In this document: positions 36,982 to 43,945 of the stretch, one piece after another
Layout of the letters: each line of letters opens with the position of its first letter
Position numbering within the stretch: the first letter of the stretch is position 1
DNA from: Paenibacillus sp. FSL H8-0048
GTDB lineage: Bacteria; Bacillota; Bacilli; Paenibacillales; Paenibacillaceae
Assembly: GCF_038002825.1 (NCBI RefSeq)
Contig: NZ_JBBODF010000001.1
Location: 6,510,001 to 6,574,000, forward strand
Direction of reading: 5' to 3'
DNA length: 64,000 nt
The notes under the pieces: model-generated
The model's input: the letters and a program-made list of their open reading frames with translations, nothing else
What the model was told of the DNA's origin: nothing
The model's database searches: none
Translations under genes and position numbers: made by a program

Positions 36982-38781
36982 GTGGGCAAAGTGAAGGTGA
37001 TTGCCGAAATTGCCAATGCCCATTGGGGCGACCTCCGCCGGCTGCGGGAGCTGATCCTCGCAGCCGCACGCAGCGGCGCTGACGGGGTGAAATTTCAATG
37101 GTTCCATTACGACAGCCTGGCGGCGCCGGATTTCATCCATTATCAGACGTATATTGATTTGTTCATCGGTAAGCAGCAATGGGCGGAGGCTGTCCGGCTT
37201 GCCAAGGCTGAGGGACTGGAGGTCTGGGTAGACCTATATGATGAATGGGGAGTCGGGCTGCTCGCGGAGCTTGAAGATCAGGTGGACGGTTTGAAATTAC
37301 CCACAACCGTCTTGCAGTCACTCCCCTTGATTCAAGGCCTGCACAAGTTCAATAAGCCCTTACTCATCGGTGTGAGCGGCTGGCTGAAGGAAGAGATGGA
37401 TACGCAATTATCCTACATTCGGAGCCATTTCAAAGGTCCAATCGTGCTCATGCACGGCTTCCAGGGCTATCCGACCCGGACAGAGGATTCCAACCTGAGC
37501 CGCATCGCCCATATCAAGCAGACCTATCAGCTGGAGGTGGGCTTCGCGGATCATGAGGATGCTGATCATGAAATGGCAGTGGATCTTCCGGTGTATGCCT
37601 ATCTGCTGGGGGCCAGTGTCATTGAGAAGCACATTACCTTGAACCGTGCCGAGAAAGGGATTGACTATTATTCGGCGCTTACGCCGGAGGAATTCGGGCG
37701 GATGGTGGAGAAGCTGCGCCGTGCAGAGTGTGTACAGGGCATCCTCGAAATTAAGGACTCGGAAAGACGGTATCTGGAGGATTCCTCTCTGAGGATCGTC
37801 TCCCGCAGAGAGCTGCGCCCGGGTGAAATGATCACGCCTGAGAACATATGCTATAAACGTTCCTCTATGCCGGATGCCTTCATGGCCCGCAATGCTTCCG
37901 TACAATTTCCTATGATTGCCACCTCGGTAATTCCTGCGAACACACCCATCACGCCCGGGAAGGTAAAAGCACCCAAAATCTGCATTGCTGTCATCTGCAG
38001 ATTGAAATCCACCCGGCTCCGCCGCAAGGCGCTGCGCGAGATTCACGGCATTGCGGCCATCGAGAGATGCCTGATGAATTGTCTGGCTGTGCCGGGCGGC
38101 TATGAGGTAGTTCTAGCCACCTCGAATCTGCCGGACGACCAGCCGCTTACGGCGTTCACCCTGAACGGTCAGGTGAAGGTGGTAACCGGTGACCCGGACA
38201 ATGTGGCTGCAAGAATGCTGAGCGTGGCTGAAGCGGTCCAGGCGGATATCGTAGTCCGGGTGACCGGCGACAATCCGGCGGTCTCTCCGGAGATGCTTAA
38301 GACTCTAATAGGCCGGCATCTGGCAAGCGGTGCAGATTTCACCTACGCCAAGGAATCAACTATGGGGACGGTCGGGGATATATTTACCGTTGAAGCGCTG
38401 AGAAGGCTGCTGCACTATTCCAATCCGCTTACGCATGCGGAGTATCTGTCCTTTTACTTTTTCAACAATCCGCATCTCTTCAAGATCAATGCTGTGGACC
38501 TTCCTGCGGAGTGGGTGCATCCCGAGTGGCGGTTAACCATGGATGAGATTCAGGATCTGGAGCTGTTCGAGGCGGCCTACCAGGCACTGGATGTGGGGCC
38601 AAGACCGCTGTTCTTCGAAGAATTGAAGGCATTCCTTCAGGAACACCCTGAGGTGGCTGAGCGCAACCGGGGCATTCAGGTGAAATGGCGGGATGATACG
38701 GAGCTGGTCAAGGAGCTGAATGCAGCTACCACCTTGAACAATAATGATAACGTTAGCGGGGCGTCAAATGATGATCAATAA
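36982..38781 (+). CDS. SpsE-SpsF fusion: NeuB-family nonulosonate synthase plus cytidylyltransferase-like domain
   Basis: This 599-residue protein joins two enzymes that are separate in B. subtilis (SpsE and SpsF). Residues 1-245 are a NeuB-type barrel (AEIANAHWGD, GADGVKFQ, GFADHED at 187-193, ASVIEKHITLNR). Residues 265-325 resemble the SAF/antifreeze lid (RELRPGEMITPENI). Residues 332-560 are an SpsF/CMP-sugar synthetase-like domain (CRLKSTRL, GDPDNVAARM, RVTGDNPAVSPE, WRLTMDE). It could condense PEP with an amino sugar and then activate the product with CTP. GTG 36982 follows GGGAGGG. The 3' end overlaps the next gene by 14 nt. The NeuB half is divergent: VDLYDEWG replaces the common STPFD block. 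Confidence 0.85.
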   Translation: MGKVKVIAEIANAHWGDLRRLRELILAAARSGADGVKFQWFHYDSLAAPDFIHYQTYIDLFIGKQQWAEAVRLAKAEGLEVWVDLYDEWGVGLLAELEDQVDGLKLPTTVLQSLPLIQGLHKFNKPLLIGVSGWLKEEMDTQLSYIRSHFKGPIVLMHGFQGYPTRTEDSNLSRIAHIKQTYQLEVGFADHEDADHEMAVDLPVYAYLLGASVIEKHITLNRAEKGIDYYSALTPEEFGRMVEKLRRAECVQGILEIKDSERRYLEDSSLRIVSRRELRPGEMITPENICYKRSSMPDAFMARNASVQFPMIATSVIPANTPITPGKVKAPKICIAVICRLKSTRLRRKALREIHGIAAIERCLMNCLAVPGGYEVVLATSNLPDDQPLTAFTLNGQVKVVTGDPDNVAARMLSVAEAVQADIVVRVTGDNPAVSPEMLKTLIGRHLASGADFTYAKESTMGTVGDIFTVEALRRLLHYSNPLTHAEYLSFYFFNNPHLFKINAVDLPAEWVHPEWRLTMDEIQDLELFEAAYQALDVGPRPLFFEELKAFLQEHPEVAERNRGIQVKWRDDTELVKELNAATTLNNNDNVSGASNDDQ

Positions 38782-39685
38782 AGCGGGTCTTGTGCTGGGG
38801 ACGGCCCAGCTGGGCGGAAATTACGGGATTGCGAATACAGCTGCGAATCCCTCTGTGCAACAGAGGAACGAGCTGCTCCAATATGCCCTCTCTGCAGGGA
38901 TCGGTTATTTGGATACCGCGCCGGGATACGGGGACAGCGAGTCTGTCATCGGAGATTGCCTGGAAGGTGCAGATCCGCAGAGCCGGCCGCAGATTGTGAC
39001 GAAGCTCCCTTCCGTCCAGCGGCTGCGGCTGCATACGGAGGAAGCGCGGAGGAGGTTCGTCATCTCTTCCGTGCATACTTCCCTGAACCGGCTGAAGTGT
39101 TCTGCGCTGGATGTCTGTCTGTTGCATGATCCGCTCGATCTGACTTACCAGGGCGGCGAAATCCTGCAAACGCTGCAGGAAATGCAGCAACTGCAGCTGA
39201 TCCGCAGAATCGGTGTATCTGTGTATGATGCGGAGGATATTGCGGATTTTATGCGCGTGGAGGGGCTGGACAGCATTCAGATTCCGCTGAATGTCCTGGA
39301 CCAGAGATGGCTCGCGAATGGAATGCTGGAGCAGCTCACCCGGAAGGGAACAGAAATCTTCGTCCGCAGCGTCTATCTGCAAGGTCTGCTGCTGATGGCA
39401 CCGGAGCAGCTTCCGGCGGGGCTGAGGCGAGCGAAGCAGCCGTTGTTACGATTAAACAGCTACAGCAAGGAAACCGGGATACCTGTTAAAGAGCTGTGCT
39501 TCCTCTATGTGAGGGATCTTCCGGGGATATCCGGGCTGGTGATTGGCTGCGAGACGGCGCGGCAGGTGCAGGAGAACCTGCGGATGATGGCATTGCCCCC
39601 TCTAAGCCGGGCGGTGAGGCAGACGCTTGGTGAATCCTTTACGGATATGCCTGTAGAGATCATTGACCCCAGGAGGTGGAAGTAA
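38768..39685 (+). CDS. Aldo/keto reductase in the sps operon
   Basis: This 305-residue (beta/alpha)8 oxidoreductase has LVLGTAQLGGNYGI at the start. The AKR tetrad appears as Asp and Tyr in YLDTAPGYGDSES, Lys in VTKLPS and His in LLHDP, and the cofactor end block is SGLVIGCETARQVQEN. It probably reduces a keto sugar or aldehyde; the substrate is unknown. ATG 38768 (or 38771) lies inside the end of the fusion gene, with only a weak ribosome site, so coupling is likely. Such reductases are not part of the known pseudaminic acid path. Confidence 0.82.
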   Translation: MMINKAGLVLGTAQLGGNYGIANTAANPSVQQRNELLQYALSAGIGYLDTAPGYGDSESVIGDCLEGADPQSRPQIVTKLPSVQRLRLHTEEARRRFVISSVHTSLNRLKCSALDVCLLHDPLDLTYQGGEILQTLQEMQQLQLIRRIGVSVYDAEDIADFMRVEGLDSIQIPLNVLDQRWLANGMLEQLTRKGTEIFVRSVYLQGLLLMAPEQLPAGLRRAKQPLLRLNSYSKETGIPVKELCFLYVRDLPGISGLVIGCETARQVQENLRMMALPPLSRAVRQTLGESFTDMPVEIIDPRRWK

Positions 39686-39689
39686 CCGG

Positions 39690-40487
39690 ATGCGAACTCT
39701 TCAAGAATTATTTAATCTGCAAGGCAAGGCAGCGGTTGTGACCGGAGGGGCTGGTTATCTGGGTACAGCTATAGCGGAGGGGCTGGCTGAGGCTGGTGCG
39801 GCGGTCTATCTGGTAAGCTCGAATGGGCAGCGCTGCAAGGAGACCGCTGAGGCGATCGCCCGCACCACCGGAGCAGCCTGCTTCGGCAAGGCGATGGATA
39901 TCCGGCAGGAAGCATCAGTCAGAGAATGTATTCAGAGCATCGCTGAAGCGGCCGGAAGCATCGATATCCTGGTGAATAATGCCGCATTCAGCTCAGCCGC
40001 AAGGCTTGCGGATATGAGTGAAGAACAGTGGCTGGCCGGGCTGGACGGGACGATCAACGGAACCTTCAGATGTGTCAAAGCGGTCCTGCCCTATATGGTT
40101 GAGCAAAAGAGAGGCTCCATCATTAACGTCTCCTCGATGTACGGGCTGGTCTCGCCTAACCCGGAGGTCTACGGAGACAGCGGGATGGATAATCCCGCTA
40201 ATTACGGAGCCGGTAAAGCAGCGATAGGCCAGTTTACCCGTTACATTGCCTGCCACTTCGGGCAACACGGAATCAGAGCGAATACGGTATCGCCCGGGCC
40301 CTTTCCTAATGCAGCGGTTCAAGCTGCTGATCCGCAGTTCATCCAGGATCTGAAACGGAAGAATCCGCTGGGCAGAATCGGTACCCCTGAAGATCTAAAG
40401 GGAGTGATGGTGTTCCTGGCTTCCGCCGCCTCAAGCTATGTTACAGGTGAGAATATTTCTGTTGACGGAGGCTGGACCGCATGGTAA
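39690..40487 (+). CDS. Short-chain dehydrogenase/reductase
   Basis: This 265-residue classical SDR has TGGAGYLG at 18-25, NNAAFSS at 96-102, SSM at 148-150, the catalytic Tyr172 and Lys176 (NYGAGK), and the C-terminal block YVTGENISVDGGWTAW. It resembles PtmA-like and gluconate 5-dehydrogenase-like SDRs found in flagellin and spore glycan loci. The substrate is not known. The start at 39690 follows AGGAGGTGG, 4 nt after the reductase gene, and the end overlaps the next gene by 7 nt. Confidence 0.85.
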   Translation: MRTLQELFNLQGKAAVVTGGAGYLGTAIAEGLAEAGAAVYLVSSNGQRCKETAEAIARTTGAACFGKAMDIRQEASVRECIQSIAEAAGSIDILVNNAAFSSAARLADMSEEQWLAGLDGTINGTFRCVKAVLPYMVEQKRGSIINVSSMYGLVSPNPEVYGDSGMDNPANYGAGKAAIGQFTRYIACHFGQHGIRANTVSPGPFPNAAVQAADPQFIQDLKRKNPLGRIGTPEDLKGVMVFLASAASSYVTGENISVDGGWTAW

Positions 40488-41599
40488 GCACAGCAGCTAA
40501 TCCAATGAATATATGGATTCGGGCCGATTCTTCGTATTCAATGGGCACGGGCCATATCATGCGCTGCCTGACACTTGCAGGCGGGCTTGCCGCCAGAGGC
40601 GGGCAGATCACGTTCATTTGCCGCGAGCTGCCGGGGAATCTGGCCGACTATATCAGAGGCCAGGGCTATGCGGTGGAGCTGCTGCCGCCCCCGGATGATC
40701 CGTCGTACGCCGCATTCTGGCTTCAGGTGGATTGGCGGACCGATGCTATGGAGACGGTGCAGCGGCTGGAGGGGGCTGCTCCTGCGGATTGCCTCATTAT
40801 CGACCATTATGGGATTGATAAGCGGTGGGAGACATGGGTACAGGGGAAAGTGAAAAAGATAGTAGCCATCGACGATCTGGCGGACCGCCCGCATGAGTGT
40901 GATCTGCTGCTGGACCCCAATCCATCCGCTGCCAGAGACCGTTACCAGGGGCTGCTGCCTGCTTACTGCACGAAATTGACAGGCACCTGCTATACACTGC
41001 TCCGGCCTGAATTCCGCGCGGCTAAGAGGGGGCTGGCTGAACGGGACGGAAGCATAAGCCGGGTTCTGGTGTTTTTTGGCGGCACCGATCCTACGGGGGA
41101 GACTCTCAAAACCTTGCAGGCCCTGCAAAGTCCCGCCTTCGCTAACCTGCGGCTGGATGTCGTAGCAGGCGGAATGAACCGCCGCAAGGATGAGATTGCC
41201 TTCCTATGCGGCTCGATGCCGAATTCCACCTTCCATTGTCAGATTGATTACATGGCTGACCTGATGAAGAAGGCGGACCTCTCCATCGGAGCAGGCGGAA
41301 GTACTACCTGGGAGCGCTGTTACCTGGGCCTGCCTTCGCTGTGCATTATTACGGCGGATAATCAGCGGGAGATTACGGCCTTGGTTCATGCGCAGGGGGC
41401 TGCATTAAGCCTGGGGAAGAGTAATGAAGTGACAGCCCAAGCAATTGAGCAGGGGCTTAAGGCTATGCTGGCTGACCCGGCGAGGGTACGGGTCATGTCA
41501 GATCAGGCGCTCCGCCTGATGGGCGAGGATAAATGGGATGAGGTTATAGACAGGATTATGGGAGGGGACTATGGCAGACCTAAGGGATTACAGGCTTGA
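40481..41599 (+). CDS. pseG: PseG/SpsG, UDP-sugar hydrolase (UDP-2,4-diacetamido-2,4,6-trideoxy-altropyranose hydrolase)
   Basis: PseG removes UDP from the diacetamido sugar before condensation with PEP. The 372-residue GT-B-like protein (MurG relative) has IRADSSYSMGTGHIMRC with His25 in the glycine-rich loop, LIIDHYGID, VAIDDLADRPHECDLLLD, VLVFFGGTDPTGET and GAGGSTTWERCYLGLPSL. B. subtilis SpsG is the orthologous family member. The start overlaps the SDR stop, with GGAGG 9 nt upstream; the end overlaps the next gene by 29 nt. Confidence 0.9.
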   Translation: MVSTAANPMNIWIRADSSYSMGTGHIMRCLTLAGGLAARGGQITFICRELPGNLADYIRGQGYAVELLPPPDDPSYAAFWLQVDWRTDAMETVQRLEGAAPADCLIIDHYGIDKRWETWVQGKVKKIVAIDDLADRPHECDLLLDPNPSAARDRYQGLLPAYCTKLTGTCYTLLRPEFRAAKRGLAERDGSISRVLVFFGGTDPTGETLKTLQALQSPAFANLRLDVVAGGMNRRKDEIAFLCGSMPNSTFHCQIDYMADLMKKADLSIGAGGSTTWERCYLGLPSLCIITADNQREITALVHAQGAALSLGKSNEVTAQAIEQGLKAMLADPARVRVMSDQALRLMGEDKWDEVIDRIMGGDYGRPKGLQA

Positions 41600-42143
41600 G
41601 AAGCTGAGCCGGGAGCATAGCCGGCTAATATGGGAATGGCGCAATGCCGATCACATCCGGCCCTATATGAATCATGACGGGATGATTCCACTGGAAGAGC
41701 ATCTTAGCTGGATGGATGCCATAGCGGAGGATACCAGCCGGGTCGTCCGGATCTGTTACTATCTGGACACACCGGTGGGCTTCGTGCAGTTCTCGCAGAT
41801 CGACAGGGTCCACAAAATCTGTGAATGGGGCTTTTATATAGGGGAGAAGAGCTGTCCCCCCGGCTCCGGCACCATGATGGGAATCTTGGCGCTGGAGCAT
41901 ATTTTCCAGGTAGAGCAGCTAAGTAAGGTATGCGCGCAAATTCTGGATTTCAATCAGCGGAGCTTGTCCTATCACCGGAAACTAGGCTTCGTAGAGGAAG
42001 GCAGGCTATGCAGGCAACGGATCAGAAATCATCAGCCAGTGGATGTGGTCTTGATGGCCCTGTTCCGGGAGCAATGGGAGAGCCGCAGGCTACGGCTGAC
42101 AGAGGAGGCAACGACAAGCCATGAAGGAAATCAGGATCGGTAA
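41571..42143 (+). CDS. pseH: PseH/SpsD-type GNAT N-acetyltransferase
   Basis: It is expected to acetylate the C4 amino group of the UDP-sugar from acetyl-CoA. This 190-residue GNAT protein has WEWRNADHIRPYM, then LSWMDAIAED, ICEWGFYIGEKSCPPGSGT (acetyl-CoA loop) and QILDFNQRSLSYHRKLGFVEEG. These are PseH family features. The last ~20 residues are charged. It starts after GGAGGGG inside the end of pseG and overlaps pseI by 23 nt, showing tight coupling. Confidence 0.88.
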   Translation: MADLRDYRLEKLSREHSRLIWEWRNADHIRPYMNHDGMIPLEEHLSWMDAIAEDTSRVVRICYYLDTPVGFVQFSQIDRVHKICEWGFYIGEKSCPPGSGTMMGILALEHIFQVEQLSKVCAQILDFNQRSLSYHRKLGFVEEGRLCRQRIRNHQPVDVVLMALFREQWESRRLRLTEEATTSHEGNQDR

Positions 42144-43173
42144 CCGCACCATCGGCAGCGGACATCCGCCTTTTGTCATCGCGGAGATGTCCGGTAATCA
42201 TAATCAGTCCCTGGACCGTGCGCTCGAAATCGTTAAGGCCGCCGCCCGGTCTGGTGCACATGCGTTCAAAATCCAGACCTATACGCCGGACACCATGACG
42301 CTTAATCTACGGAATAAGGATTTCATGATTGGGGAATCGAACGGGCTGTGGAAAGGGAAGTCGCTGTATGAGCTGTATGCTGAAGCATATACGCCCTGGG
42401 AGTGGCATGAGCCAATCTTTGCTTCGTGCAGGGCACTCGGGATGATTCCATTCAGCACCCCGTTCGATGAGTCCTCGCTAGAGTTCCTGGAGAGCCTCGG
42501 CGCCCTCTGCTACAAGATTGCTTCCTTTGAAAATAATGATATTCCCTTATTACGGAAGGTGGCCTCCAAAGGGAAGCCGATGATTATTTCCACCGGGATG
42601 GCCTCGCTCGGCGATATTGAGCAAGCTGTCCGCACCATAACCGGGGCAGGCTGCCGGGAATATATACTGCTCAAATGCACCAGCAGCTATCCGGCTTCGC
42701 CCGAGCATACCAACCTCAATACCATTCCGTATCTGCGTGACGTCTTCCGTGCTCAGGTGGGCCTGTCCGACCATACTCTGGGTGTAGGGGCAGCAGTAGC
42801 AAGCGTAGCGCTGGGCAGTACTGTGATCGAAAAGCATTTCACCCTGAACCGTGCGGAAGGCGGGGTGGATGCTGCATTCTCCCTGGAGCCGGCAGAGTTC
42901 GCTTCCTTGATCCGGGAGACAGATACGGCCTGGAGGGCACTCGGCGGCGTCTCCATCGGCCCCACCCCCGAAGAAGAGAAATCCCTGCAGTTCAGACGGT
43001 CTGTCTATACCTCCAAGGATATCAAGGCCGGAGACCTGCTCACTGCGGATAACCTTAAAGTCATCCGTCCCGGCTACGGCCTCGCGCCCAAATATTATGA
43101 TCTGCTCATCGGCAAACGCTTGAGAACCGATCTGCCCGTCGGCACCCCGCTGAGCTGGGACCTGCTGCTGTAA
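42121..43173 (+). CDS. pseI: PseI, pseudaminic acid synthase
   Basis: PseI condenses PEP with the free 6-deoxy-diacetamido-altrose. This 350-residue NeuB-family enzyme has VIAEMSGNHNQS, AFKIQTYTPDTMTL, FSTPFDESSLEFLE, KIASFENNDIPLL, STGMAS, VGLSDHTLG, VIEKHFTLNRAEGGVD and a C-terminal SAF lid (SVYTSKDIKAGDLLT). TPDTMTL and KIASFE are typical of PseI rather than NeuB. It is the second synthase of the operon, beside the SpsE domain of the fusion protein, and the last gene before the ileS leader. Confidence 0.93.
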   Translation: MKEIRIGNRTIGSGHPPFVIAEMSGNHNQSLDRALEIVKAAARSGAHAFKIQTYTPDTMTLNLRNKDFMIGESNGLWKGKSLYELYAEAYTPWEWHEPIFASCRALGMIPFSTPFDESSLEFLESLGALCYKIASFENNDIPLLRKVASKGKPMIISTGMASLGDIEQAVRTITGAGCREYILLKCTSSYPASPEHTNLNTIPYLRDVFRAQVGLSDHTLGVGAAVASVALGSTVIEKHFTLNRAEGGVDAAFSLEPAEFASLIRETDTAWRALGGVSIGPTPEEEKSLQFRRSVYTSKDIKAGDLLTADNLKVIRPGYGLAPKYYDLLIGKRLRTDLPVGTPLSWDLLL

Positions 43174-43179
43174 TCCGCC

Positions 43180-43208
43180 TTGACAATTGGGGCGAAAACG
43201 TCTATAAC
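43180..43208 (+). promoter_or_regulatory. ileS promoter
   Basis: TTGACA (43180-43185), a 17-bp spacer and TATAAC (43203-43208) form a near-consensus sigma-A promoter directly after pseI, so ileS has its own start. Confidence 0.8.
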
Positions 43209-43214
43209 TAGAAC

Positions 43215-43530
43215 ATATCTGTATCCATTGAATCCAAATTCGATGACGGGACAAGTACGATAAGGTAACGTTCTCCAGAGAGTCGGTGCTTGCTGCGAGC
43301 CGATCGTTCACGCCTTACCCGAAGATCCTCCCCTAGAAGCTAAGCTGAAGCGTGTATACGTGTGTAGGCTCCGCCGTCTGCCGGACGTTATCCCGGACCC
43401 GCAAGGTTGTCTATTGCCTGCGGACTGAGATTGTGCTGAATTCACACCCCTTAGGATGTGCGTGCAGTGCAGATTAGGGTGGTATCGCGAGCGTCGTCTC
43501 GCCCCTTTGGGGGCGGGGCGGCGTTTATTT
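43215..43530 (+). promoter_or_regulatory. Isoleucine T-box riboswitch leader
   Basis: The leader has the S-turn element AGTA near 43256, GAA followed by a likely specifier ATC (43325-43327, isoleucine codon), the conserved T-box AGGGTGGTATCGCG at 43476-43489, and a GC-rich terminator 43491-43530 (15-bp stem, then TTTATTT). Uncharged tRNA-Ile would favour the antiterminator and so allow ileS transcription. The exact boundaries are estimated. Confidence 0.9.
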
Positions 43531-43540
43531 GTGTGGTGGG

Positions 43541-43839
43541 CATCCCCCTAAATCCCCCTTCCAAGGGGGACCCCAAGGGCTGGCCGCCCTCTGGACACCC
43601 GCAATAAGTGCTTATCGAGGTTGGAGGGGCGTCCGCGGAAGGGGAAAAATTTGTTCGGCGTAGGACCGGCCCTTCTTAGGCGTACCCGTCAGGGCAGCCT
43701 AAGAAGGGCTGAGGACTCCGCCAAAGTAATCCTTCCCGTCCACTGACCCTGCTCCTTACACGATGCACTGATTTAGGGTGTCCAGAGGGCAGCGCCCTTG
43801 GGGCCCTCCCTTGGCGAAGGGAGGGTTTGGGAGGGATCG
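43541..43839. repeat. ~300-bp palindromic repeat element (MITE-like)
   Basis: The outer arms 43541-43601 and about 43776-43839 are imperfect inverted repeats; both share CCCTCTGGACACCC at the inner end and runs of CCCCAAGGGC. Inside, GCCCTTCTTAGGC and GCCTAAGAAGGGC (around 43669-43708) form a perfect 13-bp stem, and the flanking parts also pair, so the whole element folds on itself. It holds no convincing ORF. It lies between the T-box terminator and ileS, so it becomes part of the ileS mRNA leader. No target duplication is visible. Confidence 0.75.
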
Positions 43840-43945
43840 AAAAGCTTTAAAGAATTTAGTTTGTAAAAAGAATTTAAGTTTCTAAAAAAACAGGCTCGGA
43901 TGTAATCCGAATAAGGTTTAAGACTAAACGAAGGGATTGACCATT

